Shown here: in pieces, positions 22,920-30,682 of the stretch
Numbering within the stretch: position 1 is the stretch's first letter
How the letters are laid out: every line of letters starts with the position of its first letter
From: CAZJYI01 sp964550025
Lineage (GTDB): Bacteria; Verrucomicrobiota; Kiritimatiellia; UBA8416; CAYOBW01
Reading direction: 5' to 3'
NCBI GenBank assembly: GCA_964550025.1
Contig: CAZJYI010000110.1
Coordinates: 1-39,939 of the forward strand
Length of the DNA: 39,939 bases
Notes under the pieces: model-generated
Databases searched by the model: none
What the model was told of the DNA's origin: nothing
The model's input: only the letters and a program-made list of their open reading frames with translations
Program-made: the position numbers and the translations under genes

Positions 22920-23855
22920 CTAGCTCAGGGGTTGCGTGACATTGATCGTAGGCGATTCGATCGTGAACGACTGGCACCCGGCCGGCAACGCGAACCGAAT
23001 CACACCCATCATGCCATCGGCATAGTTGGCAACCACGTTGCCCTGGTCGTCCTTGACCCTGCCCGAGGGAGCTACCTCGACGTCGCCCATCATCTCGGCG
23101 AACAGTGCGCTGATAATGTCACCCTCGTCACGCATGGATGCGGCTGTGCGGGCGGACCACAGGTCGACCTCCTCGTCCAGGTCCGTGCCCTCGAAGAGGT
23201 CGTCGAAACGCTGGAGCTGGTCCTCGTCGACGTCGTCCCCAACCCCGATCAGGATCAGTTTCAGGTCGTTCTCCTTTCCCTGTTCCTTGAGCTGATGCCC
23301 GAGGGCCAGGCAGTACTCCCGGCAAGCATCTTCGTCTTCAACGAGCCCGTCGGTGATGATCACGCCCATGGTCCAATCGACCTTCGAGAACACCTCTTCG
23401 ACGATGTGCTTGATCGTGGGGAGCATCTGCGTGTGCTTGCCCCAGTCGCCGCGGCTGGCCGGTCCGTGAACCTGGGCCTGCAGGCAGCCAGCCTCATTGA
23501 ATTCGCCGATCGGAGCGATCTGGTCACCGTTAAGTCCCATGGCCCAGTAGTTCATGAAGACCGTACCGGACCTCGTGACACTGGCGAGAATCTGGCCCAG
23601 TTTCTGCGCCACCAGTTCCACGTAGTTGGGCATCCCGTAGAGGGGGTTCCCGTAGACGGGCTTCATGGACTTCGAAGCATCAAGTGCCAGGACGGCCCGA
23701 GATTCCTTGTCTTCGCTGATTATCAGATCAGGTTCGGGAAACACGCACGCCACCACGTCGGTCGTCCCGTCCTCGTTGTGGAACACGTTCACATCGCCAA
23801 GCGGCCGTTCCGGCCGCGCGATCTTTCTGCCTACCCTGTCTTCACCTTCACCCAT
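22920..23855 (-). CDS. VWA domain protein
   Basis: Protein of 311 residues. The MIDAS motif is Asp59-Ala-Ser61-Lys-Ser63 (LALDASKSM). The Thr of WGKHTQMLPTI and the Asp of VIITDGLVED complete the metal site. LILIGVGDDVDEDQLQRFDDL is typical of the TerF/copine-like VWA group. The C-terminus has the same small beta domain as the next gene (GRVKDDQGNVVANYADGMMG). ATG at 23855 preceded by an excellent GGAAGGAGG. It follows the CsgG-like membrane protein gene by 30 bases. Such proteins commonly serve as metal-dependent adaptors that present partners to AAA ATPases or membranes; the partner here is unknown. Confidence 0.88.
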   Translation of the reverse strand: MGEGEDRVGRKIARPERPLGDVNVFHNEDGTTDVVACVFPEPDLIISEDKESRAVLALDASKSMKPVYGNPLYGMPNYVELVAQKLGQILASVTRSGTVFMNYWAMGLNGDQIAPIGEFNEAGCLQAQVHGPASRGDWGKHTQMLPTIKHIVEEVFSKVDWTMGVIITDGLVEDEDACREYCLALGHQLKEQGKENDLKLILIGVGDDVDEDQLQRFDDLFEGTDLDEEVDLWSARTAASMRDEGDIISALFAEMMGDVEVAPSGRVKDDQGNVVANYADGMMGVIRFALPAGCQSFTIESPTINVTQPLS

Positions 23856-23885
23856 CTCAATCCTCCTTCCTACGTTCCCAAACCT

Positions 23886-24737
23886 CTACGCTTCCTCGAG
23901 CCGAACTGCGAAAGACATAATGTATATGTTGTAAACCAGTGCGAGCAGCACGGCAACCAGGAACACCAACATGGGGACCCAACCGGCAAACGGAATGCCG
24001 ACCATCAGGTAGGCCAGCCCCGCGTCGACCAGCGTGTAGATCGCCAGCACGCCGGCGTTGGCATGGTTGGATTTCTTGCGCACCATGGTACGGATGCCGC
24101 CCATCGTGAAAACCGGCAGCAGCGCGACCACAATAGCCCAGCCAATCACCCGCTTCCACCAGGCCATGCCCACCGTCGTGCTGTCCACCATCTCCTTGGC
24201 CCCGGATACGACGGACGCCGTGTCCTTGGCCACGCGGTCCTTGAAGATCTCCTTGCCGCTGCGAATATCCACCAGCCGCACTTCCACGTCGATCCTGGCG
24301 CCCTTGGGATGCGACTCGAAGGCGTGCACGGTCCCGTACACCACCCCGTCAACCTTGCGACGCTTGCCCGCCGCGACCGCCTCCTCCAGCACCGCCTTCG
24401 TAGGATGGCGCAGGTTGAGCAGGTTGCGGGTCTTCTCCGTCACGGAACGGTTGTGAAGGTCGAGCGCCCCCGTGGTTTCAATCTGCGTCCGGAGCTGGTC
24501 CGTCACAAAATCCGTTGGGTCGTTCTCCAGGTGCAGCAAGATCGCGGTCCGAACGGTTTCCCGCTCGTTGCGGATGCCCTCCACCAATCCCGGGATGACC
24601 TTCTCGGCGAGCGCCCTTCGCTGCGGCCCGGCCTCGGGCTTGCGCGGCCCCAGGTGCCCCCATGTCTGCCAGCCTACGTACCCCGCAAGTGCAATGGCCC
24701 CGATGGGCGTCATCCTCTTGAGCAACATTGACGTCAT
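23886..24737 (-). CDS. Membrane protein with a CsgG/FlgO-like domain
   Basis: Protein of 283 residues. Residues 8-27 form an N-terminal membrane segment. Residues about 85-185 look like the CsgG/FlgO type of alpha/beta domain: KRRKVDGVVYGTVHAF and then IDVEVRLVDIRSGKEIF are the usual strands, in which a lipoprotein-like domain senses or assembles at membranes. Residues about 195-280 have three further hydrophobic segments (WAIVVALLPVF, VLAIYTLVDAGLAYLMVG, MLVFLVAVLLALVYNIYIM). Unlike CsgG it is not a lipoprotein but a multi-span inner membrane protein. First gene of the VWA operon, with a 440-base noncoding stretch upstream. ATG at 24737, with AGGAAGAC just before it. Confidence 0.65.
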   Translation of the reverse strand: MTSMLLKRMTPIGAIALAGYVGWQTWGHLGPRKPEAGPQRRALAEKVIPGLVEGIRNERETVRTAILLHLENDPTDFVTDQLRTQIETTGALDLHNRSVTEKTRNLLNLRHPTKAVLEEAVAAGKRRKVDGVVYGTVHAFESHPKGARIDVEVRLVDIRSGKEIFKDRVAKDTASVVSGAKEMVDSTTVGMAWWKRVIGWAIVVALLPVFTMGGIRTMVRKKSNHANAGVLAIYTLVDAGLAYLMVGIPFAGWVPMLVFLVAVLLALVYNIYIMSFAVRLEEA

Positions 24738-24960
24738 GTCTTCCTATTCCTTTCCGGCCGCTTCACGCTGCCTCGGCGGCGCCTCCACGCTGCCGCCTAC
24801 TCTCCATGACGCTCTCAAACCGCAATCTCTTGCACGATTCTCACATCCGTGGATTCCGCACTGCTGAACGCGACCACAGAAAACACAGAACGCGCAGACA
24901 ACCAGCCTTCGCGCTCCGCCTGCCGGAACTCCATGCGCCGCTCTTCCCTTCCCCAATCGT

Positions 24961-25035
24961 AATCCCACTCCTCTCCCTCACCAATCGCACCTGGGGATTG
25001 CCCCGGGGCGATTGGTGCGCTAGAGAGTGCGATTA
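24961..25035. repeat. Imperfect long inverted repeat in the 440-base gap before the CsgG-like gene
   Basis: The core arms CACCAATCG (24979-24987) and its complement (25009-25017) extend outward imperfectly so that AATCCCACTC at 24961 faces GAGTGCGATT at 25025-25034. The rest of the 24738-25177 interval contains short motifs of a dispersed kind (AATCCGTGTGGTCCGTGG near 25096, CCGTGGTTGT at 25151) and no gene. A promoter for the 24737 gene must lie here but no good one was found. Confidence 0.5.
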
Positions 25036-25177
25036 GGATCGGTGACGGCCGTCTACCCCGCCATCCACGGGCATCTCACTCCCATCCGTGCAATCCGTGT
25101 GGTCCGTGGTTGTTCCTTTCTCTGATTGGGGCTATCCTGCGCTGCGTATTCCGTGGTTGTCTCCCCCCGGGACCGAC

Positions 25178-26317
25178 TCAGCCCCCCGTCGCGACCGGTG
25201 CCCCGCGCGATTCGCTCCATGTCTCGAACTCTTTGAGCAGGGCCGGCGTGCACGACGGCTTGACGCGGGCGATGGCGGCGTCGATGTCGGCGTTGACAAC
25301 GACCTCCTCCTTCTCGGCGTCCGCCTCCTTGGCCGCGATCTGGCGCAGCAAGGCCGGCTTCTTGGCCTGTTTGCACAGGCTCGCGATATCCGCCCCGCTG
25401 AAGCCCTTGGTCTTCTTGGCAATCTCCTCGAAGGAGACGTCCTCGGCCAGGGGAATGTCCCGCAGGCTGAACTGCGCAATGGCCGCGCGCGCCACGGCAT
25501 CGGGTAGCCCCACGTAGACGTGGGTGCCGATACGGCCCGGACGAATCACGGCCTCGTCAAGCTGCCAGGGCTTGTTCGTGGCCGCCAGGATCAGCATGCA
25601 GTTGTCGGCCTTGACCACGCCGTCCGTCAGCGCCAGGAACTGGGTCACCGCGCTGACCTTCTGCTTGCCGCGACGCCCGAGCAGTGATTCGACCTCGTCG
25701 AAGAACAGAACGGAGCGCTCGTGTTCTTCGGCCTCGGCGAACAGGCGCTTCAGGTTCTTTTCCGTTTCCCCCACGTACTTGTCCTTGATGTCGCCGCAGG
25801 AGATGGGGAAGAAGGCGGCGTCGACCTCGCCCGCGATCGCCCGCGCTACGAACGTCTTGCCGTTGCCGGGAGGCCCGTACATCAAAACGCCCGCACCCGC
25901 ATCGACCTTGAACTTCTCGTAGATCTCGGGATGCTGGAACGGAAGCAGCACGTCCTCGCGGAGCACGCGCTTGACCTCGTCGAGTCCGGCCACGTCGTCC
26001 AACCGCGCCGTCGGCTTCTCGCTGAGCGCGAATCCGCCCTCGGGCGGCTCGTCCTCGTCCTTCTTCTCCTTGCTCGCCTTCTTCCCCTTTTCGGCCGCTG
26101 CCGGTTTCTTCTTCTTGATCGCCTCCGCCGTCTCGATCAGTCCGAGAGCGTCCTCCAGGTAACGTTCCGCAATCTTGCCCTCGTTCTGCTCGGCAAGCTG
26201 GAGACCGAACTCGGCAGCCTTGGCGGTGTGAAAAAAGGCTTTGGAATAGTCCTTTTCGTGCAGCGCTTTCTCGGCCGCGGCCTCGTGCTCGTTCTTCCTG
26301 TCGGTGTAGAAGCTCAC
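25178..26317 (-). CDS. Vps4-like AAA ATPase with N-terminal MIT-like domain
   Basis: AAA ATPase of 379 residues. Residues about 8-68 form three helices of MIT type (EHEAAAEKALHEKDYSKAF, then IAERYLEDALGLIETAEAI). A Lys/Glu linker (70-95) leads to one AAA module: Walker A GPPGNGKT (148-155), pore loop with Lys180-Tyr181-Val182-Gly183, Walker B LFFDE (204-208), sensor 1 and the ATNKPWQLDEAVIRPGR segment with arginine fingers Arg259 and Arg262. NKPWQLD is very close to the NIPWxLD of Vps4. The C-terminal helix (353-371, KPSCTPALLKEFETW) resembles the last helix of the Vps4/spastin/katanin clade. FtsH is excluded: no HExxH protease. GTG start overlaps the stop of the ESCRT-III-like gene upstream by 4 bases. 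Likely role: disassembly of ESCRT-III-like filaments using ATP. Confidence 0.9.
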   Translation of the reverse strand: MSFYTDRKNEHEAAAEKALHEKDYSKAFFHTAKAAEFGLQLAEQNEGKIAERYLEDALGLIETAEAIKKKKPAAAEKGKKASKEKKDEDEPPEGGFALSEKPTARLDDVAGLDEVKRVLREDVLLPFQHPEIYEKFKVDAGAGVLMYGPPGNGKTFVARAIAGEVDAAFFPISCGDIKDKYVGETEKNLKRLFAEAEEHERSVLFFDEVESLLGRRGKQKVSAVTQFLALTDGVVKADNCMLILAATNKPWQLDEAVIRPGRIGTHVYVGLPDAVARAAIAQFSLRDIPLAEDVSFEEIAKKTKGFSGADIASLCKQAKKPALLRQIAAKEADAEKEEVVVNADIDAAIARVKPSCTPALLKEFETWSESRGAPVATGG

Positions 26318-26964
26318 TTCTTCTCGTCCTCCAGCAGCCCCTTGAGACGCTCACGGCCTTCGCCGATCTTCTCCTCGAGCTCGCTATCCTTGCTCTCCGA
26401 TACGGTCTCCCGCTCCCCGCCGATCTCCACGGCCGCCTCGTCCGTGAGCAGCGACTCCATCTCCTCAAACGACGGGATCATCTGCTCTTCAGAGGTCTCG
26501 ACGCCTTCCATCTCCTTGTCGTAGGCGCTCTCCCAGATCCGGTCGTTGTCGACCAGGTCCATGAGCTTGTCCTCGGTGTTGGCCAGCCCTTCGGCCAACT
26601 GGTCCGGATCGATGTGGATGGAATCGGCCAGCTCGCCGAGCGAAGCGCTGATCTGCTGGTCCACGGAGGCGTTCTTCAGCTTGCGCCCGATCTGCTCGAA
26701 CGTCCAGCGCCGCTTCTCCATCTTGACCATCTGGAGCTCCATGGCCCGAACGGTCTGCAGCTTGCGGCGGCTGGCGGCCTTCTGGCCCTCCTTGAGGAGC
26801 TGCCGCGCGTCGGTCCAGGCCTGCGCCTTTTCCTTCTCCATCCTCTTCAGGTCGCGCTTCACGTCGTCCACCACGCGGTCGGCATTGCGCACCGCCCGCC
26901 TGCGCTTGCGTTCCGATTCACGCTCGCGCTCTTTCTTCGACTTGAACAGATCACCCAGTCCCAT
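26314..26964 (-). CDS. ESCRT-III-like protein (CHMP2-like), with MIM1-like tail
   Basis: Protein of 216 residues, the usual size for ESCRT-III. After a short MGLGDLFKSKK start come long basic helices (12-55), the turn LLKEGQKAASRRKLQTVRAM (56-75), where eukaryotic CHMP2 has a K-GQ turn, and a further helix through QIGRKLKNAS with the SASLGELADSIHI segment before the acidic DQLAEGLANTEDKLMDLVD (121-139). The order, spacing and basic-to-acidic trend match Snf7/CHMP proteins. The acidic C-terminus ends in a helix with RERLKGLLED (204-213), like the MIM1 motif by which ESCRT-III tails bind the MIT domain of Vps4. ATG at 26964, ribosome binding site AGGGAGA. The next gene is the Vps4-like ATPase. 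Confidence 0.82.
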   Translation of the reverse strand: MGLGDLFKSKKERERESERKRRRAVRNADRVVDDVKRDLKRMEKEKAQAWTDARQLLKEGQKAASRRKLQTVRAMELQMVKMEKRRWTFEQIGRKLKNASVDQQISASLGELADSIHIDPDQLAEGLANTEDKLMDLVDNDRIWESAYDKEMEGVETSEEQMIPSFEEMESLLTDEAAVEIGGERETVSESKDSELEEKIGEGRERLKGLLEDEKK

Positions 26965-27009
26965 GGTTACATCTCCCTGTTGTTTGTCTATCTGACGCCA
27001 AACCGGCGC

Positions 27010-27690
27010 CTATCCCTGCAGCTCGTTCAACTGTTTTTCTATCTCAGCGGCCTCGAGATCCTCCTTGGACGGCGCCTCCGCCTGCTCCGCTTCGGGCGCT
27101 TCGGCCGTCTCTTCCGCCACGGGCGCTTCGGCCGCCTTTTCAGCTGCTGCGGGCTCCGCCGTCTCTTCCGCAAGATCCTTCTCGAGCGCCGCGAGCTCCG
27201 CTTCGATGTCCTCCTCGTCCTCTTCCTCGAAGCCCCCGTAAGAGATCTTCTCGAGGTCCTTGATGGCCCGGTCTTCCGCCTCGAGCTGCTCGTGCGCCTC
27301 TTCCAGACCCAGCGCGACGTCGTCCACCATGGTCTCGTCCACGGCCACTTCGCCCGCAACCTGGATCTCGCTGATCCTCGCTTCGATCGTGGTGAGCTTG
27401 TTGAGCTGGCCGATGAGGATCTTCTCCTCGCCGCCGAGCTTCTTCAGTTCCCGCAAGAGCTGCTTGGCCTCGTTCAAGACGATGTTGCGCCGTGGCCCCT
27501 TGGTCGCCTTGAGCTCCTCCTGCTTCTTGCGAGCCCTGTTCTCCAGCAGCTTGATGCGCTCCTTCAGCGCCTCCAGGCGGTCGTGGCACTTGCGTTTGCG
27601 CGCCGCGACCTGCTCCAGCCTCTCTTCCTGGAGCTTTGCCTCCGACTTCGAGAGGCCGAGCTTCTCGCCGAGTTTCGAGAAGACAGACAT
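27010..27690 (-). CDS. ESCRT-III-like protein (Snf7/CHMP4-like), with MIM1-like tail
   Basis: Protein of 226 residues. An amphipathic N-terminal stretch (MSVFSKLGEKLGLSKSEAKL) is a candidate membrane-inserting helix. Residues 15-110 form a helical hairpin rich in Lys/Glu/Leu. Residues 118-150 carry the acidic Snf7-type VDETMVDDVALGLEEAHEQL. The segment DIEAELAALEKDL (161-173) looks like the DELEAELxxLE of CHMP4. An Ala/Glu/Pro-rich linker then leads to a C-terminal helix ending EIEKQLNELQ, a close variant of the MIM1 pattern LxxRLxxL. ATG at 27690; its ribosome binding site GGAGG lies within the last codons of the protease gene, whose TAA ends 2 bases earlier. PspA/Vipp1 was considered, but those lack this tail; the ESCRT-III call rests on pattern and context. 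Confidence 0.78.
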   Translation of the reverse strand: MSVFSKLGEKLGLSKSEAKLQEERLEQVAARKRKCHDRLEALKERIKLLENRARKKQEELKATKGPRRNIVLNEAKQLLRELKKLGGEEKILIGQLNKLTTIEARISEIQVAGEVAVDETMVDDVALGLEEAHEQLEAEDRAIKDLEKISYGGFEEEDEEDIEAELAALEKDLAEETAEPAAAEKAAEAPVAEETAEAPEAEQAEAPSKEDLEAAEIEKQLNELQG

Positions 27691-27692
27691 GA

Positions 27693-30098
27693 TTAATCCT
27701 CCTCCGTTTGTGCTCTACATATCTGGCGGTCGACCAGGCGGCCGACGTACGCCAGCGGGATCATTACCAGCAGGGCCTTGACATCGAACCCCCTGCCCAA
27801 CAACAGATCTTTCAAGACCCAGGCCACCACGCCGACAATCGGGCTCAACAGCGTCAACAGGTAGCGCGTGAACCCCTTCTTTCCCGCCAGCGCCTTCTCC
27901 GCGCCCCCCGCGAGGTTGGTCTTGCGGTCGACCGCCACATCGCCGACGTCCGTCTTGTACAGGCGGTAGTGCCCGGATTCGTGCATGGACAACAGAGCGT
28001 CGCCCACGGCCGAACGCCGGTAACCCGTGGCCTTCGCGACCTTGTCGACGGTCAGGTTGCCCCCGTAGCCTTCGTCCAGCAGCGTGTCGATATGCTGCTT
28101 GACGCGCGAAATGCGCTGCTGGCGCGTCTCGGGCGTCAGCCGGTCCAGGAAGTCGCGCACCGCGAGACGGCAGGCGAAACGCGGCGGCATGCGCGTCTGC
28201 CAGCCATCCTCGTCGTGCTTGCCGGATACGATCACCCACTGGTCGCCGCCCGAGACGGGCGTCACCGCCGTTTCCCAGTCGCCGCGCGCGCCGATCGAAA
28301 AGAACGTCGACACCGGCTTTCCGGCGCCCTCGTTCTTCAGCCATTCCTCGTAGGCCCCGCGCACCATGTCGACCACTCCCGCGTCCACGCGCGCCGTTTC
28401 CGGTTCGTCGTAAGGACGGAACGACAGGTAGGCTATGGAGGCCACCACCACGTGCACCTCGGCGCCGCTCCCGCGCAGGCTGTAGACGCGGACCTCGTTC
28501 AGGTCGCGATAGAGCTCCTCCCAGTCCGCCGGCCACGCGACCTCGTTCGGTACCTCCGAGAGCTTCTTCAGCCGTTCGATCACCGCCGTCGTCAGGTCCG
28601 CGGCCACGTCGACCTGCTTCAGCCGCGGCTCCCACGGCAGCAGGTAGTGCAGACGCGGCATGCGAATGGCCGGAACCGGCTGCTTTGACGCCGACTTCAG
28701 GTTCTCGTCCAACGCGCCCACGAATCCCTGGCGAACGGACTGCAGCGCCGCGAATTCCGCCCGCGAGGCCGCGGACGCGCTTTCCACGGGCGTCAGCCAC
28801 ACTTTCTCCCGGGCCTGCGGCGACCAGGTGCAATCCGTGCGCTCAAAGGCCTGTCGATTCGCGGGGCTGTCCTCCATGAACTCCCCTGGGGCCAGCGGGT
28901 TGGCCAGTACGCGCGCGCCGGCCTTGACCAGCTTGCCTTCCGCGTCGCGTGCGTCCTCCTTCAGCGTGCGTACGTACTTTCCCTCAAAGGTGTCCGCCGG
29001 CTCTGCCGCTGCTTTCGCCGGGGGCGCGCTCGCGCTCGCGATTTCGCCCGAAAAGGCCTCCACGGCGTAGCGCTCGGCATATGCGTAGGGGATCATGGCA
29101 TGGCCGGGGGCCTCCGGGCTGTCGGCGGCCCACTCGTCGCCCCAACTGTTGCGCACGATGAAATACCCGCCGCCGGGAACCGAGGCGTCGTCCACGTAGC
29201 CCACAACGCACATGGCGTGGCCGCCGAGCTCCGGGTCCTCGCCCGGCAGCGGCATGGTGATCTTGCCCGTGCGGTGCGTCTCCGGGGACATGTACCAGCT
29301 TCGGAACACCAGGACCGCGAAGACGATCGGCATTCCCGCGCCCTCATCGCCGCCCGCCAGCACGTGCTTGTAATGGTCCACCAGCGAAGGCTCGATCGTG
29401 CGCGTGTGCAGCATACGGAACTGCTTGGCTTCTTCCACCGCCCCGTGGGGGGGCGGGCCCTGCCCCTCGTTGTCGTCGCGCTGCCGGCCGTTGTACGGCC
29501 AGGTTGCGGCCTTGCACGTGCCGTACGTGCTGAGGGCCGTCATGGCGGTATGAATGTAAGTCCCCGGGCCTGGAGCCCCGTCCAGCTCTTTGCAGGCCCA
29601 GTAAAGAAACTGCTCCGACAGCTCGTGCCCGTGGGCCAGCACGTACTCGCGCAGCGCTACGGAAGCAAAGGCGACACAGGCTCCGCGGTCGCCCTGGTTG
29701 CGCGTCGGGGGCATGTTGTCCATGAGCCTCACGGCCGGGGGCAGGGCGCCCCAGCGTGCCGTGGGCGGCGTCGCCGCGCGACCCGGAAAGACAACGCGCT
29801 CGGCCTGGAAGGTCTGGAGAATCTCGGGATCGATCTGGCAACCCAGGGCGCCGCCCGGCCTGGCCGCTGAAAGCCGTTCCAGGTTTGGCGCGGCAACCGC
29901 GGCGTGGGCGCGCGAAACCGCCTGCTCGAAGCCGGCCGCCTCCACCGCCATCTGCCGCGCCGCCTCGGACTGGCCCACGGCAGCCAGAAACGACACGTAT
30001 TCCTCAGCGCTTTCGATCCAGAGCTCGCGCAACTTGGCGCCCAGATCGTCCGGAATCGAGCCGACCGACTGCAAGCTTGTGTGTCCGGAGATTCTCAT
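27693..30098 (-). CDS. Papain-fold cysteine protease with C-terminal wHTH-like domain and membrane segments
   Basis: Protein of 801 residues. Residues 10-70 are a small helical domain also seen in the upstream gene. Residues about 120-345 form a C1-type papain fold: oxyanion Gln135 and nucleophile Cys141 in NQGDRGACVAFA, His294 in LGGHAMCVVGY and Asn317 in IVRNSWGDEW. All catalytic residues are present. A middle region of unknown fold (360-640) follows. Residues about 650-720 resemble a winged helix-turn-helix (NLTVDKVAKATGYRRSAVGDALLSM). The last 60 residues hold two hydrophobic segments (YLLTLLSPIVGVVAWVL; ALLVMIPLAYVG), so the enzyme is probably anchored at the membrane with the catalytic part in the cytoplasm. 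ATG overlaps the upstream stop by 4 bases. It may mature or cut partners of the ESCRT-like complex. Confidence 0.85.
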   Translation of the reverse strand: MRISGHTSLQSVGSIPDDLGAKLRELWIESAEEYVSFLAAVGQSEAARQMAVEAAGFEQAVSRAHAAVAAPNLERLSAARPGGALGCQIDPEILQTFQAERVVFPGRAATPPTARWGALPPAVRLMDNMPPTRNQGDRGACVAFASVALREYVLAHGHELSEQFLYWACKELDGAPGPGTYIHTAMTALSTYGTCKAATWPYNGRQRDDNEGQGPPPHGAVEEAKQFRMLHTRTIEPSLVDHYKHVLAGGDEGAGMPIVFAVLVFRSWYMSPETHRTGKITMPLPGEDPELGGHAMCVVGYVDDASVPGGGYFIVRNSWGDEWAADSPEAPGHAMIPYAYAERYAVEAFSGEIASASAPPAKAAAEPADTFEGKYVRTLKEDARDAEGKLVKAGARVLANPLAPGEFMEDSPANRQAFERTDCTWSPQAREKVWLTPVESASAASRAEFAALQSVRQGFVGALDENLKSASKQPVPAIRMPRLHYLLPWEPRLKQVDVAADLTTAVIERLKKLSEVPNEVAWPADWEELYRDLNEVRVYSLRGSGAEVHVVVASIAYLSFRPYDEPETARVDAGVVDMVRGAYEEWLKNEGAGKPVSTFFSIGARGDWETAVTPVSGGDQWVIVSGKHDEDGWQTRMPPRFACRLAVRDFLDRLTPETRQQRISRVKQHIDTLLDEGYGGNLTVDKVAKATGYRRSAVGDALLSMHESGHYRLYKTDVGDVAVDRKTNLAGGAEKALAGKKGFTRYLLTLLSPIVGVVAWVLKDLLLGRGFDVKALLVMIPLAYVGRLVDRQICRAQTEED

Positions 30099-30424
30099 AG
30101 TTCCTCGAGCTCCCCTTCGTCAGATTCCACGCCGAGCCGTTCCTTTTGCTCCTCCGTCAGGCGCGAGCCCAACGGCCCCCCGGGCCGTGCCCCCCCCAGG
30201 ATGCGGCGGCTCACCTCCTCGCCAACGGCCTCCTTGACCGTGCCCAGAAGAGCATCGAGCCCCGCTTCATCCAGGCCCAGTAGGCGCGACAGGCCGCTAC
30301 GCCCATCCGGGCTGGCTGCCGTGGAAAGCAGTTCCTCGGCCGTATTAATCCACTGCCCCGCCAGCGTCTCGACGACTTCGCCGTCGAGCCCGGCGACCGT
30401 ACGCAGTTCGTGTCTTTGCTCCAC
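30095..30424 (-). CDS. Small helical protein, first gene of the ESCRT-like operon
   Basis: Protein of 109 residues, of no family I can name. Residues 10-70 (LRTVAGLDGEVVETLAGQWINTAEELLSTA and so on) form helices with helix-hairpin-helix-like turns (GLDEAGLDALL). The same pattern opens the papain-like protease (SVGSIPDDLGAKLRELWIESAEEYVSFLAA), so the two share a domain and may bind each other. The remaining residues are acidic and flexible. GTG at 30424 with TAGGAGGA eight bases upstream. The gene overlaps the protease gene by 4 bases (ATGA). Confidence 0.75.
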   Translation of the reverse strand: MEQRHELRTVAGLDGEVVETLAGQWINTAEELLSTAASPDGRSGLSRLLGLDEAGLDALLGTVKEAVGEEVSRRILGGARPGGPLGSRLTEEQKERLGVESDEGELEEL

Positions 30425-30513
30425 GGATTGATCCTCCTAAACGATGGCTCGGCGATCTCCGGGCAAAAAACCCGGGAGCGCGCACCATAGGCGACACTCC
30501 CATTCTGCCCTGC

Positions 30514-30541
30514 AATCTAACACTTTGCTCAACACGATCAA
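30514..30541 (-). promoter_or_regulatory. Possible promoter of the ESCRT-like operon
   Basis: On the minus strand TTGATC (30541-30536) and TAGATT (30519-30514) are 16 bases apart, upstream of the GTG at 30424. The leader of about 80 bases contains a small hairpin at 30460-30482 with a T-rich loop. Match to the sigma70 consensus is moderate; an ECF-type promoter cannot be ruled out. Confidence 0.35.
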
Positions 30542-30682
30542 TACCTTTCTGTGTCCCTGCTCCTCCCATTCTGACGCCGAGCCCGGCAAAACCCTTTCAC
30601 ATGACTCCGGGAAGGTCGTTTTCCGTGCCCTGGACAAGCGGCCTCACCGCGGTCCTCCCCGGAATCCCCGGCGCTTGTCGCC

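Noticed and set aside
11311..23855. Genuine tellurite resistance operon
   Set aside because: TerC, TerD-type and TerZ genes are absent; only TerB-like and VWA parts are present, so the name would mislead.
22794..24731. 645-residue open frame on the + strand
   Set aside because: Antisense to two VWA-operon genes with clear family motifs and ribosome binding sites; it is a GC-driven shadow.
25178..26317. FtsH or proteasome-activating ATPase
   Set aside because: No membrane segments, no HExxH zinc protease motif and no proteasome-binding C-terminus; the MIT-like start and last helix fit Vps4 better.
27010..27690. PspA/Vipp1 phage-shock protein
   Set aside because: The helical hairpin is compatible, but the Snf7-like acidic segment, the MIM1-like tail and the Vps4-like neighbour favour ESCRT-III proper; PspA proteins end without such a tail.
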